Below are positions 24,031-34,072 of a DNA stretch of 64,000 nucleotides, in pieces. Below the pieces are notes generated by a model. That model worked only from the letters and a program-made list of their open reading frames with translations, made no database searches and was not told the origin of the DNA. How positions within the stretch are numbered: the stretch's first letter is position 1; the number at the start of each line of letters is the position of its first letter. The stretch comes from Smittia aterrima (taxonomy: Eukaryota > Arthropoda > Insecta > Diptera > Chironomidae). Both the position numbers and the translations under genes were made by a program. The DNA lies in the NCBI GenBank assembly GCA_033063855.1, contig CP093829.1, forward strand, positions 444,243 to 508,242, written 5' to 3'.

Positions 24031-26685
24031 ATTGGTGACAATTTATTAGCTCACGGCGCCAAAATTCCTCTTGAAAAGCTCATCACAAAGAAAATAATTC
24101 CACTTGAGATTTTAATTCCTCGATTTCATTTCTTTTAATTTATACAACTCGCGCATTTATTTTGTAATAACTTAGAAAAATTAAGAAGAAAAATAAAAAT
24201 AATTTGTAAGATTTTTTCGTAAATTTATGCAACGGTCTTTATTTATTGTTTCCCAGGGAGGGTTCGAACGCCGAAAAGTGTTTTATTGTCGTCCACCCAG
24301 CAAATTCGAGAGGGCGAGAATTTATTTCTTTTCTTATTTATTCTGCAAATAATAAATTTTTTAAATTGGGAAAAATGCTGGCGGAGTCAGGGTTGGCTTA
24401 TTAATCCTGTGAGAGCTTTCAACAAGTCAGTCAATCAGGCCCTGCGTTAATTTTCCTTCACTTTCTTCTCTCACACATTTTATTGAAAAATTTACACCAA
24501 TTTTTCAAGCTGCTTTCGAGCTCCTTCGACTTTTCATTTTAATTTAAATATATTCCCATTTTTCGCTTCGAAGGAGATTGAGAAAAATTCGCTCAATATG
24601 CTTCTCAATTTAATTGGCTTTCCTTCCATCCGTCGTCGTTTTCAACATGAAAAATCGCATTGAATCTGCTTTCTTATTAACAATCGGAACGATGCATCAC
24701 ACAGCGAACAAGATGTCAAAATAAAATCGCTACGTAATGATCGAAGAAAGCCAGTTTATGTCAACCTTGAGCTCATGCCGGCAAACTCGTTTTGCAACAA
24801 ACAAAACAAAAATAAACGAATATTCGCTTCAATTTATGAACTTTGCTTTAAAACTCAAACAGTTCCTTTAAGTGTTAATGACCTTTCGTCCATCGTCTTA
24901 TTCACTTCTTCTAGAAGCTTTTGCAATCGGTGTTAGGTTAAGTCAACCGTTAACAAAATCTGTTGACAAAATTTTTTTTTTGCAGTGATTGCTCAAACGA
25001 GTGATGTTGTCATCTAAAAATAGTAAAAAATTTCGTCAAAAATGCGAACTGCCGCACCTCATCGTGAATTTATGTGAATCAGTTTAGCGGACAGTTAACG
25101 GTTGAAGACGAAGAATTTTATGTGCATGCTGTCACAGTTTGCTCGGAGCCGGTTGAAAAGTTCCAAATGCTTTATTTGATCTAATAAGTAGCTAAGCAAT
25201 GATTACAGTCGATGGACACGTGCCGGCGTCTACGACTCGCAGTGAAATACGTCTCATCAAAAGCAATTCTGCTCACTGAATCGGTAAATAATAAATTGTT
25301 TGATTGGCAAATAAGAGCAACACACGTCATAGAAATTCTGGAACGACGAGATCTTCTGGTGATGTTATTGAGCAACTATTTGATTTGACGATTGGGTATT
25401 ATCGTAGTTTTCTTCTTGCGAGGTGACGAAACGAGTGAATTAGCGAAACGATGATAGACTATTGACATTGCGGAGACGATGCCATCGATGATGAGCGACA
25501 AACTGGAGACTCCAGCAGCGTCAACAGTGCGAAGAGCTGATTTAATTAACCAACGGATGATCATTAGTTATTTATGGATCCGTTCCGAATAATTCTAACT
25601 TAAGCGCCGAATCTCTGCGTCACTCTCAGCCATAAACCTGACAGAAATTTGAATGAAACTTTTTTTCAAGGGAAGATTTAAAGCGTTCTCATGCTTTTTC
25701 TAGAAACTGTCTCATTTGAATATCAGAACGTTCTCAGGCGATGACAACATAAGAGTTTAATCATTAAATTTTAATGTTGCATTTATGCAAATCGTAGAGT
25801 GTGAAATGGCAGGCGACGGTTTCGTTGTTTATCTAATGGGTTTTATTATTGCGGTTTAATTGATTTCAGCGGTGGCAGCGTCTCGTCGCTTGTCATAAAT
25901 CTTGAAATATTTTAGGAAGAGGCGACGTCTCGATGGAGACAAAAAAGAATTCTTAAATTCCAACGATTTGTTGTGAAACACTTCGGCCTAAAAAATATTT
26001 AAATTTTAACTTCGATACATTGTTGTTTACTCCTAAATGAGGAACGACGTCGTTAACGAGATCCATTGACTTTCATTTTAAGCTTAAGGAATAGCAAAGA
26101 GAAAGTGTTATAAACCCAACGGTTTACGTGATGAACTAAATTTAGGATCGCAACTGACATTGACTTCTTCTCTTCGGTGCAAACAGAAACAAAAGACAGA
26201 AAGAGCTAAATTCCTCTTAATTAGCAACAATTTAAACAAAATTAATTAAACGCGTGTGTTTCGGTTTGGCTTGGGTCCGATTGTGGCGAGGAATGTTGTG
26301 AAAAACTTTTCATTGTAGGTGAAGTCATTAAAATCTGAGTCAACATAATTTTCATGGTTGTTTTAATGTGCTAATTGAGTCTAGACGCAGATGAGATTTT
26401 AATGACCAGCCCTTCTTTGTTTCGCAACAAATAGTTTCTAACCGGAAAGCTTTTGAGATGCTGCCAAGCACGAGAATTTCATTCAGAAATTAGTTTCCAT
26501 CTAGAAGTTTGAGAAATCTGTGGATTCGCGAAAATTTGATAGCTTCCAAGTAATAAATGTTGTACGCCGGTTATCAACAAAAGATAAAGCAAATCATTTC
26601 AAATTGCATTGATTGTATTGGCTCGACGTTCAAACAACTTTCAGTTTCGATTCGGGTCTCGTGACGTTCAGTTGAATTATTAAAA
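24031..26685. other. Spacer between LRR-3 and CHK kinase gene
   Basis: About 2.65 kb. AATAAA-type signals for LRR-3 lie near 24195. Two consecutive minus-strand ORFs (25181-25564) share a frame but have no motif or splice support. I see no gene. Confidence 0.45.
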
Positions 26686-28214
26686 ATGTCGTTGTCCGAT
26701 GTTCCTCAATGGCTTAACGAAAAATTCTTTGAAAAGGTTCTCCGAACTTCTCAGGGCGACAAGAACTTGACGGTTTGAATATTTTGATAGAACAAAAAAA
26801 AGCGTGTGTGACATCAACTCGTCGATCTCATAATTACAGATTTCCAACGTCACCGTCGCTTCGTCGTCAAACAGCAGGGAGCAATACGCCTCTACAATTT
26901 TCAAGGCCACGGTCAAGTACGCAAACAAGTTTCAGAGCGACGCGCAAACCAAATTGATCGTGAAACTCGTTGTGCCAAAGGTCAATGCTTTCTCAGATGG
27001 GAATTCTTTCGATACCGGTAAACAATGTGCCATCAATTTCAATTTTATGATCTGAGACGAAATAATTTTTTTTCCTCGACAAAGAGCTCAACGTTTACCA
27101 AAACACTTTGCCAGACATGCAACGGCTGCTAAGTCAAGACGGAGAAATGGTAGAACTTGCGCCAAGGTTTTATTATGCAATTGTTCAAACTGACGATACT
27201 TGAACTGAAATTTATTTTCTTTCTCAACTGATAAGATTGCTCTACTCGTCGAAAGATCCCGAGTACACTTTGGTGTTTGAAGATATGACAGCGCGTGGAT
27301 ATGGAATGTCATCGGGTCCACTAAATTTGGACGGAACAAAATTCGTTGCTAAAAAGTTGGCAAAGTTCCACGCAGCGTCCGTCTACCTCGATCGTGATGT
27401 AAGGAAATAAAATTGAAACGAGTCGTCATTAACCCTCATCCAACTTTGTCGCTTCTAGGGAAAAGACGTTCAATACTATCAGAACGGTTTATTCAATTTG
27501 AAGACACGCGATGGAACAATGTTCATGAAGAACAACATGGGCTTGTTCATTGACGAAGTTAGAACTTGGAATGGGTTTGAACTAATTACTGAGAAGCTTC
27601 AAGAGTTGCTTGAGAAGTTTGAAACGTACGGAAGTAAAGTTTATCAGAAGAATTCTAATGGAGACGGTTTCAATGTTTTGAATCACGGGGATTTCCAATT
27701 CAACAACATGTTGTTCAAGAACGATTCTAATGGAAAGCTGAGCGATGTTCTCTTCGTAAGTTCTCAGAAATTTTAAACATCGCAAAATGATTTTAATGTT
27801 TTTTCCTAGATCGACTTTCAACTATCAAAGTGGGGCTCGCCGTGCATCGACATTTCGTATCTTCTCTACATGGTAGCGTCTCAAGAGACTCGCGAAAATC
27901 ATCGAGACGAGATCATCTCTTTCTACTACAAAGAGTTCGTGGCTTCTCTGAAAAAAATTGGTTTCATGTCGACACCGCCGAGTGTGCTTGAGTTGAACGT
28001 TGAGCTTTTGAAAAACGGATTTTTGGAAGTTGTGATTGCCATTTGCTTTCTGCCTTTCTTTTACATCAACTCGCACATTCAAGACACGGATTTCGTATTC
28101 GAGAATGGAGTCGAAGGAGTTAACCTAAGAAAAAGTCTTTATCGAGATCCAAAATACAAGGCAATGATAACGAAAGTGATGTCTGACTATCTTTACAAAG
28201 GTTTGTTAGGCTAA
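26686..28214 (+). CDS. CHK / EcKinase-like small-molecule kinase
   Basis: Six exons, 26686-26772, 26840-27017, 27085-27166, 27236-27398, 27459-27755 and 27810-28214, join in phase to 403 residues. Family landmarks are present in order: TELNVYQ (Glu89 in the N-lobe), LVFEDM (hinge, 128-133), the catalytic loop LNHGDFQFNN with His246, Asp248 and Asn253, and the metal-binding IDFQ (Asp271). These are hallmarks of the DUF227/EcKinase family, large in insects, with members linked to phosphorylation of ecdysteroids or of xenobiotics. It lacks membrane segments, so it is probably cytosolic. Its 3' end faces the first UGT gene 110 bases away. AATAAA for this gene lies near 28280. Confidence 0.9.
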
Positions 28215-28321
28215 AAGCTTTAAATTCAAGAGCTTTCAAATGAATTGTCTTGAACGATCAATTTCGGCTGTTGAAAGGAAATAAAACTGTTAAGAGTTTC
28301 AGTCAACACATTCTCATCAAT

Positions 28322-28327
28322 TTTATT
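28322..28327 (-). terminator. Poly(A) signal overlapping the stop codon of UGT-1
   Basis: On the minus strand the last codon and stop read GAA TAA AA, so AATAAA spans the stop codon. The 3' UTR is predicted to be only about 10-30 bases. The same arrangement occurs at UGT-2 and UGT-5. Confidence 0.6.
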
Positions 28328-29855
28328 CACGTTTATTCTTTTTTGGTTTGATAAAGCTTGTAATCAAAAGCTTCATGGATAAAATTGCAGCTAAAGCTAT
28401 CAAGACACCAATCCCGATGAAGTCAAGCCAGAACTGCTGATAAAAAGGAACTTTAAGGGCAGGATCCATTAAGTGTTTGGCTCCTTTATTTCTGATGATA
28501 TATTCAGTCCACCAAACCGCTCGTTCCCTGCTCGTCATTGGCTGATCGTAGACGAGAGTTCGAAGCTTTTTCATATTTTCTTTGTACTTTGGTTTCAACA
28601 TTTCGTTGATCGTTCCCAACAACTTTTCTTCCGTTAAAGTGTGAAGTTCCAAACCAATTCCGATTTCTCTTTGTTGTACTCTCAGAGCGTTTGCTGATTG
28701 ATCTCCAAGGAACGGAACAACAATAAGTGGAATCGTTCTATCGATTGCTTCTTCCATGCTTTGCTGTCCGCCTTGAGTGATGAAGACTTTGATGCTTGGA
28801 TGTGCCAAGAGATCCGATTGAGGCAACCATTTGTTGATCATAACATTTTTTGGTTTGTTGGGCAACTCGTCATTTTCAAATTTCCACAAAACGTCATATT
28901 TTAAACTTCCGAAGACCTTGAGAAAGATTTGAAGAATCTCAGGACTCAAATCTTTTGATTTCACGTTTGATCCAAGGCTCATGTAGATTACTCCGTTCTT
29001 CGAGTTGTCCAAGAAAGATTTCAACTCACCACTTGGCAAAGGTTTGGCAGGTTCGATGTGCATGAATCCCAGTTGAATCGTATTTGAGGCAAGTGTACGA
29101 ACAAATCCCATCGCAGGGTTTGAGTTTGTCATCAGCAGTTGAACTCTTTCTTTCAGCTGATCAATTGACTTTGTAACCATCGGGAAATGTTTTCTAACGA
29201 TGGCTTCATACCTTTTATCTTGAGGCGGGTTATCAATGAATTTCAAACTCACATAAAGCTTCAGAGATTCCCATCTTTCAAAAAATGAGAGCGATCCAGC
29301 TTTAAATCCTTGGTTAACTTCAGGATAAACTGCTGGATTGACTGAGTTTCCAAATGACTCGTGAATGTAAGAAAATGCGTCAAAGCTTGTGATGCCAATC
29401 GCCGGCACGTCGTGTAATTCAGCAAACGCAAGCCATGGCAAGTAGTTCATGTGCTCAAAGATAACCAAATCGAATTTATTGCTTTCTCGTTCTGTTATCA
29501 ACTTTTTCACTTCAGGATGAGATAACTGCTCTTCAAGAAAATCAATCATGAAGTCGTACATAGATCGAAAGAGATCCAGTTCTGTCCTTTTGCCTTCTTT
29601 GAAATCAACAAAGTTAAATTTCTTTAGGAAAATTTTGTAAGAATCGTGACAATCTATTTGTGTCACATTCGGATTATCGATCTTCATCAAATCTGTTGTA
29701 AGAACTGTTAACTCGTGACCTCGCGCTGCAAGATCCTTCATCAGAGCGTGGAAAACAATTTGATGACTGTACGATGGCGTTGGGAATATTCCAAGTATCC
29801 GAGAACACTCAGTCGCTCCGACCACGAGAAATATTGTTAACAAAATAATTTTCAT
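28323..29855 (-). CDS. UDP-glycosyltransferase (UGT-1 of 5)
   Basis: Intronless frame of 510 codons with a signal peptide (MKIILLTIFLVVGATEC). The acceptor-binding half carries the catalytic-type His31 in PTPSYSHQ. The donor-binding half has the UGT signature from about Trp343 (NKWLPQSDLLAHP, VFITQGGQQSMEEAI) to GDQ at 384-386. A C-terminal membrane anchor (about 477-500) is followed by a cytosolic tail ending KPKKNKRE, a KxKxx ER retrieval signal. Such enzymes move sugar from UDP-glucose (in insects) to lipophilic compounds in the ER lumen, for detoxification, pigment or hormone handling. It is closest in its N-half to UGT-2. A TATA-like and TCAGT pair lies upstream (29882-29915), and the stop overlaps AATAAA. 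Confidence 0.95.
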   Translation of the reverse strand: MKIILLTIFLVVGATECSRILGIFPTPSYSHQIVFHALMKDLAARGHELTVLTTDLMKIDNPNVTQIDCHDSYKIFLKKFNFVDFKEGKRTELDLFRSMYDFMIDFLEEQLSHPEVKKLITERESNKFDLVIFEHMNYLPWLAFAELHDVPAIGITSFDAFSYIHESFGNSVNPAVYPEVNQGFKAGSLSFFERWESLKLYVSLKFIDNPPQDKRYEAIVRKHFPMVTKSIDQLKERVQLLMTNSNPAMGFVRTLASNTIQLGFMHIEPAKPLPSGELKSFLDNSKNGVIYMSLGSNVKSKDLSPEILQIFLKVFGSLKYDVLWKFENDELPNKPKNVMINKWLPQSDLLAHPSIKVFITQGGQQSMEEAIDRTIPLIVVPFLGDQSANALRVQQREIGIGLELHTLTEEKLLGTINEMLKPKYKENMKKLRTLVYDQPMTSRERAVWWTEYIIRNKGAKHLMDPALKVPFYQQFWLDFIGIGVLIALAAILSMKLLITSFIKPKKNKRE

Positions 29856-29881
29856 GTCGACCGTTGCCCAGCACTGTTCAG

Positions 29882-29915
29882 ACTGAATTTAAGTTGTAGA
29901 CTTTTTGCTGATATA
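29882..29915 (-). promoter_or_regulatory. Core promoter of UGT-1
   Basis: On the minus strand TATATC (29915-29910) is followed about 29 bases later by the initiator TCAGT (29886-29882), the expected arthropod spacing. The 5' UTR would be about 30 bases. A TTATCA/GATA element lies further upstream near 29937. Confidence 0.6.
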
Positions 29916-30034
29916 GTGACTCTCAGTCTATGTTACTTATCAATTTTACTGATTAACTATTTTCAAGAGCTTGAATGACTTGAAGGTTTTTGAAGAGAAG
30001 CGTGTGTAAAGTTAATTAGTAGTGAGGTTGAGTT

Positions 30035-31567
30035 TTATTCGTTTTTAATTTTTTTTGAAGCAAATAATTTTCTGTAAAATATTTCTAAAACTTTGAGAGA
30101 AGCGATTAAAGCAACAGCAAAGATTGCAATGAAGTCGAGCCAATACTTTTGATAGAATGGAACAAGTCTGCCAGGATAATCCAAATGTTTAGCGCCTTTG
30201 TGTCTGATCACATATTCAGTCCACCAAACCGCTCGTTCTCTGCTTGTCATTGGCTCATCGTAGACCAGAGCTCGAAGTTTTCTCATATTTTCTTTGTATA
30301 TCGGTTTTAGCATCTCATTGAGGGCGTTCTGAAGCTTTTCAGCACTAATTGTATGCAGTTCAAGGTGAAATCCAACTTTTCTTTGTTTCAATCGATTAGC
30401 ATTAGAATCTTGATCAGCAAGGAATGGAATTACAATGAGAGGAATAGTTCTATCGATTGCTTCTTCCATGCTTTGTTGTCCGCCTTGAGTGATGAAGACT
30501 TTGATGCTTGGATGTGCCAAGAGATCAGATTGAGGCAACCATTTGTTGATCATCACATTTTTTGGTTTGTTGGGCAACTCGTCATCTTCGAATTTCCATA
30601 GAACATCGTATTTTAAACTTCCGAAGACTTTGAGGAAAATTTGGAGAATCTCCGGACTTAGTTCTTTTGACTGAACGTTTGATCCCAAGCTCATGTAGAT
30701 CACTCCATTCTTCGAGTTGTCCAAGAAAGTCTTCAACTCTCCATTAGGTAATGGCTTTGCTGGTTCAATGTGCATGAAACCTAATTGAATCGTATTCGGA
30801 AGCAACGGTCGAATGAAACCCATCGTTGGATTCGTGTTAGTCATCGTCAATTGAACACGTTCTTTAAGCTTTGAAATCGGAGTGGTAATGTTCGGAAAAT
30901 GTTTTCTTATAATTTCCTCAAACTTAATTTCTTGCGCTGGATCGATAACGAACTTCATGGCAAAATAAAATTTCAAACTGTTCCACCTTTGCCAAAATGA
31001 AAGAGATCCATGTGGATAAGAAAATGGGAGTTCTGGATGCAGAATTGGATTCGCCGGGTTTCCAATCCACTCATGCGCTCTAACAACTGTGTCTAAACTC
31101 GTTACTCCAATCGCTGGAATATTATGCATTTCAGCAAACGCAAGGTAAGGCAAATAGTTCAAATTTTCGAATATTAACAAATCGAATTTCCTCGTGTTGC
31201 TTTCGGTAATCAGCTGTTTCACTTTTGGATGAGATAACTGTTCCTCAAGATAGTCAATTGTAACCTCATAAAATAATTTGAAGAGATCAGTTTCAGTCTT
31301 GTGACCAGCTTTGAAGTCAACGAAATTCATTTTTCTTCGAAAAACTTCGTAGGAATTGTGAAAATCAATTTGCGTCACATTTGGATTATCGATCTTGATC
31401 AAGTCTGTGGTGAGAACAGTTAACTCGTGTCCTCGAACTGCTAGATCCTTCATCAAAGCGTGGAAAACAACTTGATGACTGTACGATGGCGTTGGGAATA
31501 TTCCAAGTATCCGAGCGCCATTCGAGACGGTAGCTAAAAGCAAAGTTAAGCCTATCGCCAACTGCAT
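30035..31567 (-). CDS. UDP-glycosyltransferase (UGT-2 of 5)
   Basis: Intronless, 510 codons. Signal peptide MQLAIGLTLLLATVSNG, then ARILGIFPTPSYSHQVVFHA with the conserved His. The donor half is nearly the same as in its neighbours, including FITQGGQQSMEEAIDRTI, but reads FLADQ where most UGTs have GDQ. C-terminal anchor (LDFIAIFAVALIASLKVL) and tail KKIKNE, a KxKxx ER retrieval motif. The N-half pairs with UGT-1 rather than with UGT-3 to UGT-5, so substrate range may differ (inference). A clear TATAAAA and TCAGT lie upstream, and AATAAA overlaps the stop codon (30034-30039). Confidence 0.95.
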   Translation of the reverse strand: MQLAIGLTLLLATVSNGARILGIFPTPSYSHQVVFHALMKDLAVRGHELTVLTTDLIKIDNPNVTQIDFHNSYEVFRRKMNFVDFKAGHKTETDLFKLFYEVTIDYLEEQLSHPKVKQLITESNTRKFDLLIFENLNYLPYLAFAEMHNIPAIGVTSLDTVVRAHEWIGNPANPILHPELPFSYPHGSLSFWQRWNSLKFYFAMKFVIDPAQEIKFEEIIRKHFPNITTPISKLKERVQLTMTNTNPTMGFIRPLLPNTIQLGFMHIEPAKPLPNGELKTFLDNSKNGVIYMSLGSNVQSKELSPEILQIFLKVFGSLKYDVLWKFEDDELPNKPKNVMINKWLPQSDLLAHPSIKVFITQGGQQSMEEAIDRTIPLIVIPFLADQDSNANRLKQRKVGFHLELHTISAEKLQNALNEMLKPIYKENMRKLRALVYDEPMTSRERAVWWTEYVIRHKGAKHLDYPGRLVPFYQKYWLDFIAIFAVALIASLKVLEIFYRKLFASKKIKNE

Positions 31568-31615
31568 AACGACTCACGAGGTTTTACTAAGACACTCGGC
31601 AAGAGAACAACTAAA

Positions 31616-31650
31616 ACTGAAAATATTCAGACTTCACATTTGCTTTTATA
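31616..31650 (-). promoter_or_regulatory. Core promoter of UGT-2
   Basis: TATAAAA (31650-31644, minus strand) and initiator TCAGT (31620-31616) are about 30 bases apart. This puts the start site about 50 bases before the ATG. Confidence 0.65.
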
Positions 31651-31832
31651 GTGAAAACTCATAAAATTTAAGTTATCGTGCCTTTTAGATAATTATAAGA
31701 GATAAAACGTGCTATTAATTAGCTTTAACTTAAGTGCTCTAAACTAGCCTTGAAAAAAATTGAACTTTATTTTATTATTGTCTGTGACATAAAAGCTGCT
31801 TCAGATAAAACTTATCAGTTGGATACTTGAAA

Positions 31833-33365
31833 TTATTCCTTCTTTATTTTCTTTGAGACAAATAATTTTCTGAAAATAAATGCGAAAATCTTAGTAACAA
31901 CGATAAGAGAAACAGCAAAGATTGCAATGAAGTCAAGCCAATACTTTTGATAGAATGGAACGAGTCTGCCCGGATAGTTCAAATGCTTGGCTCCTTTGTT
32001 TCTGATCACGTATTCAGTCCACCAAACCGCTCGTTCTCTGCTTGTCATCGGCTCATCGTAGACCAGAGCTCGAAGTGTTTTAATATTTTCTTTGTACTTT
32101 GGTTTCAACATTTCGTTGATCGCTCCCAGCAATTTTTGTTCAGTTAAAGTGTGGAGTTCAAGGTGAAATCCAACTTTTCTTTGTTTCATTCGTTTTGCAT
32201 TAGAGTCTTGATCGCCAAGGAATGGAATTACAATGAGAGGAATAGTTCTATCGATTGCTTCTTCCATGCTTTGCTGTCCGCCTTGAGTGATGAAGACTTT
32301 GATGCTCGGATGTGCCAAGAGATCCGATTGAGGCAACCATTTGTTGATCATCACATTTTTCGGTTTGTTGGGCAACTCGTCAGCTTCGAATTTCCACAAA
32401 ACGTCGTATTTTAAACTTCCGAAGACTTTGAGAAAGATTTGAAGAATCTCCGGACTTAGTTCTTTTGACTGAACGTTTGATCCCAAGCTCATGTAGATGA
32501 CTCCATTCTTCGAGTTGTCCAAGAAAGTCTTCAACTCTCCGTTAGGCAAAGGTTTTGCTGGTTCGAAGTGCATGAAACCTAATTGAATCGTATTTGGGAG
32601 CAGCGGTCGAATGAATCCTAATGCAGGATTTGTATTTGTCATCAAAAGTTCAACACGATCTTTAAGTTTGGAAATCGGAGTTGTAACATTTGGGAAAAAT
32701 TTCGAAATCATTTCTTGACTCAATTGGGTGATCTTTGGATCAAATCTGAATTTTATTTTAAGATAATACTTCAAGCTTCTCCATCTTTCAATAAATGAGA
32801 GTTCTCCGTGAGCGAACGGCAGCATAAATTCCGGATGAATCGCTGGATTAGCCCCGTTTCCAATTTCCTCATGAGTTAAGAACATTGAGTCGAGTGAAGT
32901 GAATCCTATCATTGGACAATCGTAAATTTCGGCAAAGGCGAGCATGGGAAGATAATTCAGATATTCGAAAATCACGAGGTCAAATGACTTTCCATCGCTT
33001 TTGTGTATAAGTTTTTTCACTTCAGGATTGCTCAGTTGTTCTTCCATAATTTTCATTAAAGTTGGTAAAAACGATTCCATCAAATCACTTTCATCCATTT
33101 TACTCTTTTTGATATCCACAAAATTGAATTCTCTACGAAAAACTTCATACGAATCATGAAGATCGATCTGAGTTACGTTTGGATTTTCAATTTTAATCAA
33201 ATCAGTCGTCATTATCGTGAGTTCATGACCACGTGCAGCAAGATCCTTCATCAATGCGTGATAGACAACTTGATGGCTGTACGATGGAGTCGGGAAGATT
33301 CCAAGTATCCGAGAGCACTCAAAGCCACTGAGTGATAACACTAGCAAACACCAAAAGAACTTCAT
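31833..33365 (-). CDS. UDP-glycosyltransferase (UGT-3 of 5)
   Basis: Intronless, 510 codons, signal peptide MKFFWCLLVLSLSGFEC. It keeps PTPSYSHQ with the catalytic-type His, the TQGGQQSMEEAI signature and GDQ, a C-terminal anchor and the tail KKIKKE. The N-terminal, acceptor-binding half (for example NFVDIKKSKMDESDLMES and AHGELSFIERWRSLKYYLK) closely resembles UGT-4 and UGT-5 but not UGT-1 or UGT-2. One local difference from the others is MHFEPAKPLP for MHIEPAKPLP. The stop reads GAATAATT, so here the poly(A) signal does not overlap it; an AATAAA lies within the last coding codons (31843-31848). A TCAGTC initiator is at about 33403-33398. Confidence 0.95.
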   Translation of the reverse strand: MKFFWCLLVLSLSGFECSRILGIFPTPSYSHQVVYHALMKDLAARGHELTIMTTDLIKIENPNVTQIDLHDSYEVFRREFNFVDIKKSKMDESDLMESFLPTLMKIMEEQLSNPEVKKLIHKSDGKSFDLVIFEYLNYLPMLAFAEIYDCPMIGFTSLDSMFLTHEEIGNGANPAIHPEFMLPFAHGELSFIERWRSLKYYLKIKFRFDPKITQLSQEMISKFFPNVTTPISKLKDRVELLMTNTNPALGFIRPLLPNTIQLGFMHFEPAKPLPNGELKTFLDNSKNGVIYMSLGSNVQSKELSPEILQIFLKVFGSLKYDVLWKFEADELPNKPKNVMINKWLPQSDLLAHPSIKVFITQGGQQSMEEAIDRTIPLIVIPFLGDQDSNAKRMKQRKVGFHLELHTLTEQKLLGAINEMLKPKYKENIKTLRALVYDEPMTSRERAVWWTEYVIRNKGAKHLNYPGRLVPFYQKYWLDFIAIFAVSLIVVTKIFAFIFRKLFVSKKIKKE

Positions 33366-34072
33366 TTCAGTTCTTGTTCACTCTAGAGTTCGAGACAGAC
33401 TGATGATTTAAAAAAAAATTGAAGCAAATTAATCTTCAAGGCAGCTAGATAATTAGATAAGTGGTTTTTTTGCAAGTATTAGTAAAGATTACTAGAAAAG
33501 CCTTGGCAACAAACAGTTCAATTTTTTAGTGGATTCGATATTTTGTATTTGAATCAACCTATCGTTTCCTCATTACATTAATCAAATTCCATTTGACTTC
33601 GTGCCACAAAGTCCGTGGCGCTACTATCAAATAAAATTGCTTTAGACCTTAAGCTTCGATTCGAAGTGTTAATGACGATATATTTTTCAACAATGATTAA
33701 AATTTTATGCAATTTTTTTATTTATTTTTTCACTTAAAGTCAGTGAAAGAAAAATTGTGAGAAATTGTGATAACAATGCTCATAACTTAAAAGTCACTGA
33801 TAGTAAAAGAAATTTTGCACGATAAGATTATGAAGTCTTTGAACAGATGACTTTATTTAAACAAAATATTTTGTTGTCTACGCACTGATCTTGTCGATTC
33901 AAATAGACTCAGCTTATTTTTTTTAAACAAAAGTGTCTGCTATTAATCAAACTTAGTTATTTTCTAAACATAACTGAAACATTTCATTCAATTTTATTCA
34001 GTCTTTGCATTCTGAAACAATTTTTAAATTTTTCCTCAAATTGCGTAAGGTTCAATGAACAAACATTACAAA
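33366..34072. other. Spacer between UGT-3 and UGT-4
   Basis: About 700 bases, the longest gap inside the UGT array. It holds the UGT-3 promoter, with GATAAT and GATAAG near 33448-33460, and otherwise AT-rich sequence. No UGT remnant is visible. Confidence 0.5.

Noticed and set aside
24250..24275. GGGTTCGAACGCC, like a tRNA T-arm
   Set aside because: No matching acceptor, D or anticodon arms could be found around it.
25181..25564. Two in-frame minus-strand ORFs separated by one stop
   Set aside because: No recognisable family or splice sites; two short open stretches in a row are not enough evidence for a pseudogene.
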